Shown: positions 30,600 through 42,869, counted from the stretch's first letter. The stretch is DNA of 64,000 bases from Hypericum androsaemum (GCA_963995505.1 OZ023187.1:503501-567500); one strand, 5' to 3'. Numbers and translations are program-made. The notes: generated by a model not told the origin, from the sequence alone.

Positions 30600-32160
30600 T
30601 TAAAATCAAAATATTTCTTACATGATATCCGTTTATATATAAAAGATTCAATGAAAACTAGTTTATATTGTCTAATTATATATTTCTTATATGCAATTTA
30701 TTTATATATAGAATATTTCCAACATTGCAAGATAATAATTGTAATAATTAGATGTCGGTTCCAACATTGCATACAATAACAAACCGACAATACTAAAGTC
30801 TCTTTTGTATCTCAATTCTTAACATTTTATTTTGATGTAGGTTATTATTTCGCGTATCCTACTATAATAAAAAAATCTTCAATTTATAAAAATATAACAC
30901 AGTGATTGTTAGTTTGCATTTCAAAGAAATTTTTTTCATTGTTATAACTAACTACAAAGCAACAAAATGTCTAATTCTATATAATCTTGTAAAAAAGATT
31001 AAGGAAATTGAAAAGTTTGTCTTAAACTATTGCCCTTGTGAACAAAATAACTAAGTGAGCTCTTGCAAAATAATTGCACCTTGCATTTTTTGAGTCCTCG
31101 TGCATTTTTTGTTGCACGTGCGTCGATTCACCATTTTCTTTGGTGCATCATGAATGTCGGTTTTTATTTCAATTTATATTTCAAAGAAAATTGTTTAATT
31201 CTTATAACTAACTATAAAACAATAAAATATTGAATTCTATGTAATCTTGTAAAAGAGAATAACATTATTTTCAAGCTACCTTTTGGATGTATGCACTGCC
31301 TGAGTGCTTGCAGATGAGGGCTCACCCGAGTTAAGGATCACCTCTTTTGTATCTTAATTCTTAAAATTTTATTTTGATGTAGGTAATGATTTCGCGGATC
31401 CTATTGTAAAAAAGAACTCTAAAATTTACAAAAATATAAAGCAGTAATTGTCGATTTATTTATCAATTTATATTTCAAAGAAAATTATTTATTTATAACT
31501 AACTATAAATAAAAAAAGGTTTAATTCTATATAATCTTGTAAAAGAGATTAAGATTATTTCCAAGCTACCTTTTGGGTCAGTATGCATTACATGAGTGCT
31601 TGCAGATGAGGGCTTACTCGAGTTAAAGAGCATCTCCAGACCGTTTAAGAGCTCTTAGAATCTAACACTCAGCGGAAGCTCTATTATATCTGATACAACC
31701 AAACCGCCCATGCGTGTCAGCAAAACTTTTGAGCCTACTGTCTTAATTGCAAGAGAATGCACAGACAACAGCAAGGACCAAAGCCAAATATGGGAGCAGA
31801 GTGCACAGGGATGTTGACAGAAAGTGAATTTGTCAACAAAAAGCTTGAGGAGAAAAGACTCCGCCATCCAACTATTAAAGACTAGAAAATAAACCTCCAA
31901 TTCTTTTATGTCTTTCATTAAGTTATTTTTTGGTGTACTTTCAATAATTTGTTTGCTCTTGGCATAAGTTATTTTTTCATTAATCTCTGCCTTCCAACTT
32001 CATTGTTGAACCTGTGTCAGTCAGAAGATCGAAGCAGAGTCAACCACAAAAAGATCGAAACTAACACACCCGTAATGTTATCCATAGCACAATTAGAGGG
32101 ACAAACACTACCTAAATTAAAGCAATTGAAGTCAGTTATAATCAGTCGCCTACCTTATAA
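30600..32160. other. AT-rich sequence with duplicated intron-like modules
   Basis: A module 'ttttgatgtaggt-atgatttcgcg-atcctat' occurs at about 30835, 31375 and 33475, and 'gagtgcttgcagatgagggct' at about 31302 and 31590. These look like introns and exons of the same decayed kinesin locus. No intact gene. Confidence 0.4.
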
Positions 32161-32405
32161 TTGGCTGCCAATTTTTTTAATTTTTCCTTTTCCAGGTTTT
32201 CTATAAATGAAGCGTTCTTCTGCTGGAACCACATTAGGCACACCTCAAGCTACTGCTCATTGACTAGCGCATCCACATCATCCTTGGTGAAATTCACCGC
32301 ACACTCCGACCCCTCTGCCTCTTGCTACTTTTCCCCCGACTGCTTCTTTAGGCTAGGGTTCACAGAAGGCCCGGCCCCCACCCTCCTCTGACTTCGAGAG
32401 ACCAT
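32161..32405 (-). pseudogene. Kinesin-14-like N-terminal fragment, copy 2
   Basis: Begins MVSRSQRRVGAGPSVNPSLK, then a stop, then QEAEGSECAVNFTKDDVDAL, VNEQ, stop, LEVCLMWFQQKNASFIENLE and KEKLKKLAANYKV. The order (basic head, ECxxxFTKDDVDAL, stalk start LK-C--W-QQ) matches the N-terminus of plant ATK-type kinesin-14, a minus-end motor of the spindle. Here exon 1 is joined to the stalk segment with the intervening part lost. The motor domain is absent. Confidence 0.55.
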
Positions 32406-32711
32406 CACCGTGAGGCCATCATCGTCTTCATATTCTCCAATTTGTTTCTTGGCGAGAGAGAGGGAGATGGGAGAGTGGGGTTCGGTTGGGTTTGGGCGGG
32501 TGGGTGGGTAGGTGAGCAGTTCTCCGTCTTCGTCTAATTAGGGCATTTGTCTTGGTTAAGACTTAAGACTTCGGCTATTGACTTAATTTACTTATTTTAA
32601 TTAATTTTATGTAAAATTGGATTTTGGTCCAAATTTTTCTAGTTTGGGCTGAGGACTAATTTGAGTTCTTGAATATAATTATTTGATAATAGGGTAGTAG
32701 TCTAATTAGAT

Positions 32712-32737
32712 TAAATGGAGTGGAGTGGAGTGGAGTT
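32712..32737. repeat. (TGGAG)n microsatellite
   Basis: Four to five units of tggag in tandem within an AT-rich stretch. Confidence 0.7.
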
Positions 32738-33049
32738 GAATTAGTTACAACAATTAATGTATGATAATATTAATGATAAACTAGCAGTCCGTAAACAGTT
32801 CACATCACTCGCAAGAGATTCTTTTTTATTTTGCCCGGCGACCAACAGATTCCAAAACAAATTTTAAACTGAACTTCAAACCATCTAATATTTCTTGCTG
32901 AGCTTTTTCTATCTCTTTTTTCAGAAGCTTTTCGATAGAGAAAAAAAATCATTCCAAAATAAATTTTAAACAAAAAGTAACTTTTATTTCACATGAATAT
33001 TGGACTGCATACCATCTATAATAACCAAGAATCAAGAGCATAAAGGCCT

Positions 33050-33745
33050 GCCTCATAATTGGCTGCCAATTTCTTCAATTTTTCATTTTCCAGGTTCTCT
33101 GTCAAGGAAGCATTCTTTTGCCAGAATTATCTTAGGCACACCTTAGAGCGGATGTCGTATTCCTTGCGATCAAAATTCTTTGCCGAAAGCTGCTCATTTT
33201 GTTGATTTATAGTTTTTCACGGTAAAAAGATTTAAAATCAAAATATTTCTTGCATGCTATTCGTTTATATATAAAAGAATGAATGGAAACTAGTTTATAT
33301 TGTCTAATTATATATTTTTTTACATGCTATTTGTTTATATATAGAGAATTTCCAACATTGCAAGACAATAATAGTAATAACTAGATAACTAGATGTCGGT
33401 TCCAACATTGCATACAATAACAAACTGACAATACTAAAGTCTTTTTTGTATCTCAATTTTTTAACATTTTGTTTTGATGTAGATAATGATTTTCCGTATC
33501 CTATTGTAATAAAAAACTCTTCAATTTATAAAATATAACACAGTGATTGTTAGTTTGTATTAAAATTTATATTTCAAAGAAAATTGTTTAATTGTTATAA
33601 CTAACTATAAAGCAACAAAATTTTTAATTCTAAATAATCTTGTAAAAGAGATTAAGAAAATTGAAGAGTTTAATTGGCAGGGTTCACAGAAGTCTCGGCC
33701 CCCACCCTCCTCTGACTCCGGTCCTGGTTGGGAGAGGCCATCGAG
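33050..33745 (-). pseudogene. Kinesin-14-like fragment, copy 3
   Basis: The stalk exon (33050-33200; LKVCLR-type segment, NASLTENLENEKLKKLAANY) and an upstream exon-1 piece (33690-33745; MASPNQDRSQRRVGAETSVN) are separated by an AT-rich stretch that looks like an intron. Flanks from about 32790 repeat those of copy 1 from about 29990, so this is a tandem duplicate. Exon 1 breaks off after the NP of VNP. Confidence 0.5.
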
Positions 33746-34777
33746 TGGAGCACCGACTTGGGGCTCCCAACTGGCCAGTTCTAGTTGCGAGAGGTCATTA
33801 TTGTCTTCTCTGATTATTTTTCGTCTATAGAGAGATGCCGTTTTTGTCTCACGGCTCTGTTTTGTTAATTGGTTGGGTTTAGGGTTTAGCGTAATTAAGG
33901 AATGAGGGAGAGAGATAGATTGGGTTGCAATTGAACTTCAATTAATTTTCAAACATTAGTTGCCAATTGCTACGCTAGACATCTCACACCCTATCTTTAC
34001 TTAATTTAATTAGACTAAAGACAAAAATTATTATTTTTCACCGGTTAATTTATGAAATAAATTTCTATCTCATAGTCTTTTATGTTTATTTGATAGTTAG
34101 CTTGTTCAATCAAGACTTTTATATTGGGTGAAAAAATTGCAAAGTACTATTAATAGAAAACAAAATTATTACACTCAAGAAAAACGAAATTGTCACTAAT
34201 GAATCGAGGAAATTCAAACAATAATTCACATTTATTTCTATAAAGTCCAAAAAAACATGTTCCAAATTTGTGAATATTAAAGAGAGAATCAAAAATGAAT
34301 TTGACCGAAACACACCTCGGAGTAATTTTATATAGTGTCTCCCAAATTTTTTATGCAAAGACCAATAGAAATCTGAATAAAAGAAAATCCAGATTCGACC
34401 TCCCAATTGGATTATTTTAATTATATTTTGATTCAGAGTAGAAATGAGTGACTTTAATTCAATTTTCTTTTTCTCTCAGACACTGTTTGATCTCCTAACC
34501 AACGGTGTACATAGAGTTTGGAGGATAGTGTAGCCCAACCCAATCACCGACTTCCGAAAAACCCTAGCCCGAGGATATTTTAGACATTTGCCACCTCCTC
34601 CTCCTCAGAGAAGTCATTTACCTTCTGTAGAAGAGGGTTGTCCCTCTCGTCCAAGCCTCCCAGTGTTGGGAATATTATTTAGAGGCCGGATGAGCCTTGA
34701 GAATTTATAAAGGGCCCCGATTGATTTTAATCTAGACTCTCACTAGGCTTTTGATATTTCGGGTTGGACTTTTCAAA

Positions 34778-34906
34778 ATGATCGTTCGGATTCCCCTGGG
34801 TGGGCCGAGGGAAAAGAATGAGAAGTTTGTGGCTGCGATCCGCTTGAGACCTTGTTCAGAGGATCCTGTAGCTTGGGAGTGCCTCAATGACAACACCATT
34901 GTGGGC
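34778..34906 (+). pseudogene. Kinesin-7 (NACK-like) N-terminal fragment
   Basis: ATG at 34778, then GGPREKNEKFVAAIRLRP and VAWECLNDNTIV. The GGPR-KEEK-VVxxRLRP entry into the motor and the VAWEC--DNTIV segment are typical of plant NACK-type kinesin-7, which act in the cytokinetic phragmoplast. The match ends abruptly after NTIV, before the ATP-binding P-loop, and runs into a T-rich sequence. This is opposite in strand to the kinesin-14 pieces. Confidence 0.6.
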
Positions 34907-34999
34907 TTTTTTTGTTTTTATTTTTTATTTTTAACTTTTCTTTTATTGGTGACTGGGTCATGCCGAGACATCGATAAAAGTAGTCTAATTGCTTGAAGT

Positions 35000-37100
35000 A
35001 CAAATACAATATATATATTTCTATCATCATTGGTCATTTCGTCATTGGAGACTTTCAATTTTATCCAGCATCATGTCATACCTTGCCTCATCATTCTTGG
35101 CCAATTATATATATTATTACCATGTTTTTTTTTCTGAAATTAGAAATATTACTCAGCACTGAATATCATTTTTATATGTTTCTCATTTCGTACGTGAAGC
35201 TTTGATATGCCTAATCTGCAACAAACAAACACCATCCAAAAAAAAATAAACAAACAACAATATGGTCTTCATCTACGATTTTAAGAGGCTTACGAGTTAA
35301 TGGGTCTTCAAGACCGAACGTGACTCCATTGACAATATCGAATGATATAAAACTAGACTTGTAACCAAAGATTTTATTCAGAAAAATGGCATTATTATAG
35401 CGAGATTTCTTCGTCAATCTCTAATAAAGACTCTTAAGTCTTATATTTATGATATTTTGCTTGCTACGAAATTTAGGAACATTATGTGAGACTAAAAATT
35501 TTATCTCATTATATTTTGAGATGAAAGATTGAGTTGAAACATCCTATATGATTGGAATAAATATTTTAAAATAGTTCACAAATTAGCTATAATTGTCACC
35601 GAAAATAAATTTAGTCTCATTAAGTTGATTCATAAATACTACATGCTCATATATAGGTTATGATACATTAAAGGTGGTCGAATATTTGAATTCATAGTTG
35701 TCTTGTTTCCAGTTAAAAGGAGCAATATTATGGAAGATTGCTAAGCAATCTATTATTTGGTGTTGCTCAATATAGAAATTAAGATTGTGACAGATTTTGA
35801 AGTCACGATTAATGCATAATGATTAAGGAACTTATTTCAGGACTTTGGGTTTTCGACGCCATTATCAAATTGCTGAAAATTTATTGCCTTAGTAGTATTA
35901 GTGATTTCGTTGAATCCAGGAACTTGATAATAATTTGTCCTATTTTTAAACCTGTAACTAATATAAAACATGTATATAATAAATAACAAATCGGATATGA
36001 TAAATGCTATAAACAATATATAAATTAAAATTTTGGTCGCATTACCTATCAAACGTTTACAAACGTATTCTAAACCCTATAAATCGATGTCATCGAACAT
36101 AAGAATTATTTTTTTAGATAGATTGTCACAAAAAGGAATTTAGTTTTTTTTCTTTGAATGATTAAAATTAATTTAAATCTCCACTACAGTGTGACGTTGT
36201 AATCAAATTCTATCAGAGAATTTATAATATTTAAAGTCGAGCTATTTTATAAAACATGAACAAAGATTTCTTTAATAAATTCAATTTTTTTATACTTGAA
36301 TCTTATTTATTGTACACAAATTTTATGTGTGTAAATTTTAATATTCATAGTCGAACAAATGATCCTTTTTAGGAAGGGGATTATGTCTTTCACTTATAAT
36401 ATAGTACTCGGCAGTTGGGAAAAAATATGGGAAAATTACTTGGAGATCCCGAAATTAGCTAAATTAGACAAATAAGGGCAGATCACAACAATCATCAGCA
36501 ATAGATTTTCACTGGCGAGTGCCTAGTTTGACGCTCTTGGCCTCCATATGCTACCACCAAGTAAAAGAAAGGTCATATCTAGTATCTCTAACAACAACAA
36601 AAAGTCATTGTGAAAGCCAAATAAAGCAAGTGTTTCTTCTCACCAAAAAATTAATATCAAAATAAAAGAAGTGTTCCTTTTTTTTTCCAAAAGTGGAACT
36701 AAGGTGAAATAAGCATGTGGACAAGTACCGAAGAGTATACGGATTAGCAGCACTATTCGTTGTAAAATTCAAAGAATTATAAGCTTCAAATCTTGACATG
36801 ATATAAAAATTTAAAGTGGGACAAATTTAACTCTTAAAAACAGAAGAAGAGAAGTTGAGGAAACTTCTAAAAGATCAGGGTCGATAAATATGGAACCAAA
36901 TTGAAAGTTCAAGTAATTTATTATTTTCTTAAAAAAGAAAGGGAATGGTAATTAATTTTATGTGTAATCACTTACCATGTATGATTTCTGACTTGCCATA
37001 TTTATATATATAATTTTTAAATTTGCCATATATATATATTTTTTTTTTAAATTTGCCATATATGATACTAGCTTGTATATACACACACAGAGAGAGAATC
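35000..37100. other. AT-rich sequence without recognised genes
   Basis: Only short open frames with no family resemblance. A tandem 'aaatttgccatatat' repeat lies at about 36970-37065. Confidence 0.4.
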
Positions 37101-37103
37101 CAT

Positions 37104-37335
37104 TATAAAAAGAAACTAAAGCATTTGAATTTGCAACAACCAATAAGAGAGAGAATGTACTACTACTAGTTGTTAGGCTTTGAAGAGTAATTTGTATGTA
37201 GTGATATACTGACATGGTTGGTCGCTGTGCTGGCTAAGCCGAAGCCTAAGCCTGTCTTAGGAATTAGCAAGCAGAAGACACAGAAACCAACAACAGATAA
37301 TAATATGTCCGACTTCGGCGGCTTCAAGCGTCAGG
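37104..37335 (+). other. Possible first exon of a lost plus-strand gene
   Basis: A TATA-like 'ccattataaaaag' at about 37102 precedes an open stretch AKPKPKPVLGISKQKTQK followed by NNMSDFGGFKRQ, ending at CAG followed by GTAATT, a plausible splice donor. About 180 bp later the PPC-derived repeat begins, so any downstream exons are gone. No family recognised. Confidence 0.25.
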
Positions 37336-37518
37336 TAATTTCCCACTCTTTTAGTGTTTTTAACTTTAATCTTAAACTTACTAAGACAGACAAAACAAAG
37401 GTAGGGATGTTAATGGATAGGGTAGAATAGGGTATTGATAGGATCCTACCCATATTCTAGTTTTTTTGGATGGACCCATATCTTACCCTCGACCTAAGGA
37501 AAATGCAAGGCAAGGAAA

Positions 37519-38300
37519 TGGTGGTGGCGGAGGGCAGCCCTCGGCTTCTTGGAGGTGGCCTGGGACGGGGTCTCTTGGGCGGCCTCCACGTGGACGGTGA
37601 TGCCTAAGTCGGAGGAGTCTTTTCTTCTTTTTCTTCTGTTTTTCCTAATGCTTGATTTTTCAAAATGGAGTTTTAACTTTTAACGAAAAGAGGAATTTAT
37701 GAGTTGAATACTTAAGTAGGGTCAGTATTATATTGGGTGGATCCACCTCACCTCTGAGCAGATTCGTGGAATTTCTTTGGGAATAATTTCTATGCTTGAG
37801 CACCCCGCTCGTTGTTTACTTCTTGTAATTTGTTTCTATTTAGCTCCTTCATTTTCTTATAGTTCTGTAATCAGCTAAAGAGTGTATTATCATTCACATT
37901 TGTACTTTTTGGAAATTAGAATATCTTTTTGCGGCCGTCAAGAAACTATTTAAATTATATGAATCATATGATTTTTTTAATCACAAATTAAACTAACTAA
38001 CCTTAATTTAAATTAAATAATGAATTTTTTTAACAAATTTTCAAAGTAGTCCTCTCACTAGTCACTACCCAGTGGTCATGTGTTTTATGAAGTGTCATTA
38101 GGAAAGTTATTGACTTTCGGAGATAAACATAAATAATAATTAGTATCATCTAATTATAATCTGAATTAGTAAAAATATTATTATTTAAATATTAGGTGGT
38201 CTAAGTAAAAAATAGTCCTTAAAATCATACAAAAGAAGTTGATTGAATTCATGAGGAGGACTATAAACATACCTGCATGTCATTTTTACAATCGTGCCGG
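37519..38300. repeat. Direct repeat A, right copy: PPC leader and promoter without the gene
   Basis: Starts inside the 5' leader of a PPC unit (AAGAAGCCGAGGGCTGCCC on the minus strand, the AT-hook relic) and continues through the TATA box (37728-37734) and the upstream module. The PPC coding part is absent; the break is at about 37519. It keeps the 'gcctccacgtggacggtgat' leader piece that the 26-kb copy has lost. Confidence 0.75.
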
Positions 38301-38488
38301 AAAAGTTGACGTGGCGTGCCACGTCGTCACAAAAATGACGTCGTTTTTTGCCAGCTAGACTCGGGAAGTCGACTGAGACTCTAAGTAATTTTAATTGAAA
38401 AAAGTTTGACACAATTGATGCATTTTAAACTACAAAGTACTAATTTAATTTTCGGCGATACCACGAAATACTAACGTAGATTTTTCCC
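38301..38488. mobile_element. Single arm of a GGGAAAAG-family MULE
   Basis: The complement of the right side reads GGGAAAAATCTACGTTAGTA and follows the arm pattern of the elements at 2032 and 9079, including the two 'agtac-ttgtggt'-type repeats. Only one arm is present. Its right flank 'tattttttatcttcgaa-ttgaacc' matches the spacer at 46905. Confidence 0.55.
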
Positions 38489-38589
38489 TATTTTTTATCT
38501 TCGAAGTTGAACCTAAATTTTTTTAAATGGATCCAAATTTTAGCACTCTAACCAATGTTGTTGGCATAATTGCTCGAGAAGAAAGTGAG

Positions 38590-38885
38590 ACGGCCATTAG
38601 CACTCTAAGTCTTCTGTTTGAGAAAGAGAGGAATTTAATCATTTTTTAGGGTCAGTTTTATATTGGGTGGGTCCACCTCACCAATTCTTGGAATTTCTTT
38701 GGAAATAATTTATTCGTTTGAGCACCCCGCTGTCACATGTATGTTGTGGCGGGAACTTGGACAAATGTAAGCCGTTGGATTAATGTTCGTTAGGTTGTTG
38801 TACGTCGTTAGATCATTACGGGCGAGCGGGAACCTTATTGGGCTTGTGGCCTCCGGCCCAGGTAAAAGTTGGGTGCTATAAATGC
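38590..38885. repeat. PPC promoter remnant without a gene
   Basis: 'gtcagttttatattgggtgg' and 'gagcaccccgctgtcacatg' match the region 20960-21250 upstream of copy 3. On the left it is joined directly to 3'-flank sequence ('agtgagacggccattagc'), so the whole coding unit has been deleted between them. Confidence 0.7.
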
Positions 38886-38978
38886 AATTGTTAAGAGAGT
38901 TAGGAACTATTCTGAAAATTGCCAATAAAAACAGTTATCTCTCCCCGCGTAATCTTCTTCTGCCTGCCTCTTTCTTAT

Positions 38979-40408
38979 TTTTTTAGAAAAGTAGAGCGAA
39001 GCCTATATTAAGGTACCAAAATTACAAAACATAAGTAAATACATAAATAGATAAAAATAATACCAGACGGAAACAAGATGGCACGGGGGGAGCGATGGGT
39101 GGTCGAGTAGCCGCAAGAGCTAACGACCAAGACGAAATTCTGCCGAGACAAGCAACGGCTATAAACCACAAGGTAACGTCATAAACGCAGCCCCGTGAGC
39201 ATTTGAATGCATACGTGATGCACTCAAATGAAAGCCAAGGTCGAACAAGTTCGACCGAGACAAATTTCTCGACCTGTAACAACAGTAAAAATATCGAGAA
39301 CCGCATAGATCTCGAATCCCAAGCAAAAGCATAAACAAGAGGCAATAAGCCTAATCCCGAAAAGGCCACCAGACAGATGTGGCTCGAGACCAAATCTAGC
39401 AAACAAAAGCATAACAACAGTAAATAACAAAGAACATCACAGTTCTTGAACTTAAGAACTAAACAAGCAAAAACGCAGAAAAAGCATGAAAAGTAACCGA
39501 AAATAGACCGGAGGGGAGGTCGACGATGACCAACCCCTCCGGTCGCCACCAAGGGCTACCTCTGAGTGACCCGAGCTACGGCCAGATCCGACGGCTGGGA
39601 GAAGTGGCCGTTGCTCGCCTGACTGGAAGCTGCACCCTTCTCCGGCTTGAGCTGTTATGGATGATGAGGTCGGCGTTGAGAAACGGTGTGGGCGAAAAGG
39701 ACGGCCTCCAAACTCTGGGATCGCCTCCAAACTCCGGACAACACGGAGGAGACCGGAGAAAAAGGGAATTCGGCGAGGTGACTCCGAACTACACGAAACA
39801 AGGATGTGGGGGCTCCAATCTACACCAGAAGTCCGGATAGGGGCGGAGCCAATTGCCCCCACTTAATTTTTTGTTTGTTTAATAACTAGGTATATTTTTT
39901 AATATATGTCATACTAAAATTAGAAATTGACCCCACTAAAAAATTAATCAACCTAAAAATTAAAATCAAATCTTAAAAAATTTAGGCATTCCTTGTATTG
40001 TCTCCACTCGAAAAAATTTCTGGCTCCGCCCCTGGCTCCGGATCTGGGCCGAGCTACACAAAGGAAGACCGAAAATCACTCGAATCCGACTAGGGGCAGC
40101 AGTGGAGTGACGGTGGAGTGAAGGGGAAGGTGGTCTGGACGAGGTCTGGAAAAGGGAGAACGGCGGAGGAGATAAGAGTGGTGGGTGGAGTGGGTGGCTG
40201 AGATGGCCTACAACGGAAGAGAGGCGGGGATAATTAGGTTTTTTGACAAACCTAGGCTAGTGCTCCAACAAGGGAGACAGAAAGCTCTTTTTTTTGGAAA
40301 AAAAGAGAGGGATTGTTCTACTGTCTTCGAAGTTAGGAGAAAACCATATTCACCTGACCTCGCCTCCCCTTTTTGGTGTTTTTGATTTGGTCTAATTAAG
40401 GGATTGTT
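38979..40408 (-). mobile_element. LINE-type retroposon with 16-bp target duplication
   Basis: Direct repeats cctgcctctttcttat at 38963-38978 and 40409-40424. On the minus strand the 3' end reads TATAGGCTTCGCTCTACTTT and ends in an A-tract, the usual end of plant LINE-derived retroposons. No protein domain was recognised; the long minus frame at 39022-39552 is hydrophobic and Cys-rich and not convincing. It contains a nested hAT-type miniature element at 39838-40034. Confidence 0.75.
39838..40034. mobile_element. hAT-type miniature element nested in the retroposon
   Basis: Terminal inverted repeats TAGGGGCGGAGCCA and CAGGGGCGGAGCCA, the usual ends of a common plant hAT miniature family. Flanks agtccgga and gctccgga agree in 6 of 8 bases, compatible with an 8-bp target duplication. 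The interior is AT-rich. Confidence 0.75.
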
Positions 40409-40424
40409 CCTGCCTCTTTCTTAT

Positions 40425-42404
40425 GGGCTTGTTGTTTGCTTCTTGTAATTTGTGCCTATTTAGTTACTGCCTTTTTAAATTTAGTATATTATCATTCACT
40501 TTGGTACTTTCTAGAAATTATAATATCTTTTTTTAGCTGTCACCAATCTATTTTTTTTCAATATCTGCATAAATAAATCATATGAATTATCACGGTCGAT
40601 CTAAATTAAATTAACTAATTTAAATTTAAATTGAATAATAATAATTTTTTACCAATTTTCAAAGCATCCCTCCCTCACTACCAAGTGGTACTGTGTTTTA
40701 TGAAGTGTCATTAGACGATCTTATTGACTTCTGGAGATGGCGGGTCTTAATAGTGGCTAATATGGTATAGTTCCGATTTGAATTAGTGAGTATAGTACTT
40801 AGATTAGATATAATGGGATGTTCACTTCATAGGTTTTTAGTTATTGAATTTTGAGAAATCGAACTAAATATATCCTAAATTTTACTTTTGGTCTATAATT
40901 TTTGTGAAGTGTGAAAACTATCCTTATTTTTCTCCTAACAAGTAAATTTTTTTGGTAATTTTGATGGGTACTAGTGCATTCATTTATTCATAAACAATTA
41001 AGAGTTCAACCGTACTAGCCTGAAAGTGTCCACCCCTATACAATCTTACTCCAAGAGCGATACACACTCAGATGATGGCTCATCTAAAACATGAAAACCT
41101 AATGAAAACTCATTTGAACCACATGCAAATCTCATATCAACAAAAATCATAAAATCAAATCATGATATACCTTCCTAGCAAACCTCCGATAATAGAAAAC
41201 AATGAAATAGAACTCCGATTATATCTAACCTTAGGTAAGCAAGTTACCGCCATCACAAAATATATATATTTTTGGAAGGTTCAAAACTAGAATTTTAATT
41301 AATCCTTAGAATCAAAACAAGTTCATTGACATCATGAGGAGGACTATAAACATTGTCCTCCAATCTAGCTCCAATCATGGCAGGATTTGCTAGCTAATCC
41401 ACAATATTATTGGCAATCTTGGAATATAAACGATCTAACTTAATGGACTAGGCAAAAGAAAATTTTGGATCTCCATAATTTGCAATTCAATGCCCAATCA
41501 ATAGAGGACGAAGAGTTGTTTAGGAGATCAACTAGGGACTAGTAGCAGCATTTCCTCTTTTGGGTTCATTCAAGAATGTTACTCTAGGCTTCGAACAGCA
41601 TAAATGGGCTCGTCTTTTAGTTGGGCCGTTTTGTAATTGCCTCGTTGTTGTTGTTTTACATCAAAGTTAACGAACTCTCCTATTCATAACAAAAAAAATG
41701 CATTCTTAAATGAATAATTACCATCCTTTAAACAAATTAAAAAATTAGAAAAAATGAACCAACAAAAAACAAAAGAAATAATGGGTTACTGGTAATAAAT
41801 ACTGTGAAGCGATAGAACTTATTGGTTCTAGCGCAATATGTTTATGCAATAGAACTTATCCCCTCGAGTATTCGGATTATTTTAATAATAAATTTTCTAA
41901 TAGTATTTTTTATATTTGTGACACTCGAAACTAAAATTATTTTAAATAAATTTGAATTTTACCACTAAAAAATCCAACTATAGGTTTATGTTATGGGCAC
42001 CATAACAGGGTCCAAAACACAGTGGCTCATGTTATTGGCATAATTGCTTACAAACTACAATTACCTTCTCGTTATTCCACTTATCAATGCTCAAGAAGGA
42101 AAGTTGACGGACTTGTAACGATTTGTCAATTAACGGATATGATTATGAAAGGAATATGCCACATTGTATTGAACTAACTATCTTTGAACATTGTATTGAA
42201 CTCAACTAACTATCTTGAACAATTTTCTACCCCAAAAAAAACGATCTTGAACAATTTCTTGAATCTAATTCTTCTCCAACCTTGTAAGTCAGAGTTTCTC
42301 TGTAACTGCCTAGTTTCTCTATTCTTGAACTAACTATCTTGACATCCAACGCCAAGCTTAACAAGAAGGCCTGATCAAAGACTCAGTAGGGCGGGGACCT
42401 CACC
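40425..42404. other. Array spacer before PPC copy 6
   Basis: Collinear with 21758-24340. It is the same upstream and downstream modules, without the MITE and LINE pieces that interrupt the left copy. No gene. Confidence 0.55.
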
Positions 42405-42869
42405 TCACATACCGCCATTTTCCTGCTGGCCCGCCGGCATAGGATTGCCGTTCTCGGCGTCCCCCTGATTGCCAGCGGCCGCGTTTTCTTCCACGAGGGG
42501 GACCGTGAAAACCGAGGGGTTCTCGCAGATGAATAGGACGACCGAGACGGGGCCGGAAGCGACGATCGGCCCGGTGACCTTGCCGCCGACGACACCGCCA
42601 TTGTCGTCGACGAGGATGGCCGAGAAGGACGATGAGAGGCCGCCGCCATTGGGGAGGGAGGCAACGTACCCGGGGAGGGACACGAGTCTGTGGGCCGTAG
42701 GGAGCGGCACAACAGGCGATTGGGCCCCGCCGTTTTGGAGAATGACGGGATCGACCATCCCGGAGGCGGAGAGCACTGTGACGGCCGCGTGGGCCCCACT
42801 TGTGGCGAATGCAATGATGGCATGGACGACGTCGGTGCCCTGGGGGACTTCCAAGGTAAAGTATGTCAT
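42405..42869 (-). CDS. PPC-domain protein without AT-hook (array copy 6)
   Basis: 154 residues from the ATG at 42869, intact and the best reference copy: MTYFTLEVPQGTDVVHAI, TSGAHAAVTVLSASGMVDPV, AHRLVSLPGYVASLPNGGG, SSSFSAILVDDNGGVVGGKV, TGPIVASGPVSVVLFI, CENPSVFTVPL, then an Asn/Gln/Gly tail ending NPMPAGQQENGGM. This is the full order of PPC strands, as in AHL nuclear proteins where the domain builds trimers and recruits transcription factors. The position of the AHL GRFEIL motif is AHRLVSL. The leader is short (118 bp from the TATA box) and no hook relic remains. It is the partner of the broken copy at 24.3 kb. Confidence 0.88.
   Translation of the reverse strand: MTYFTLEVPQGTDVVHAIIAFATSGAHAAVTVLSASGMVDPVILQNGGAQSPVVPLPTAHRLVSLPGYVASLPNGGGLSSSFSAILVDDNGGVVGGKVTGPIVASGPVSVVLFICENPSVFTVPLVEENAAAGNQGDAENGNPMPAGQQENGGM

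Noticed and set aside
39022..39552. 176-codon hydrophobic frame in the retroposon
   Set aside because: No family resemblance, Cys- and Phe-rich in a way typical of chance frames, and the host element is a non-coding retroposon.
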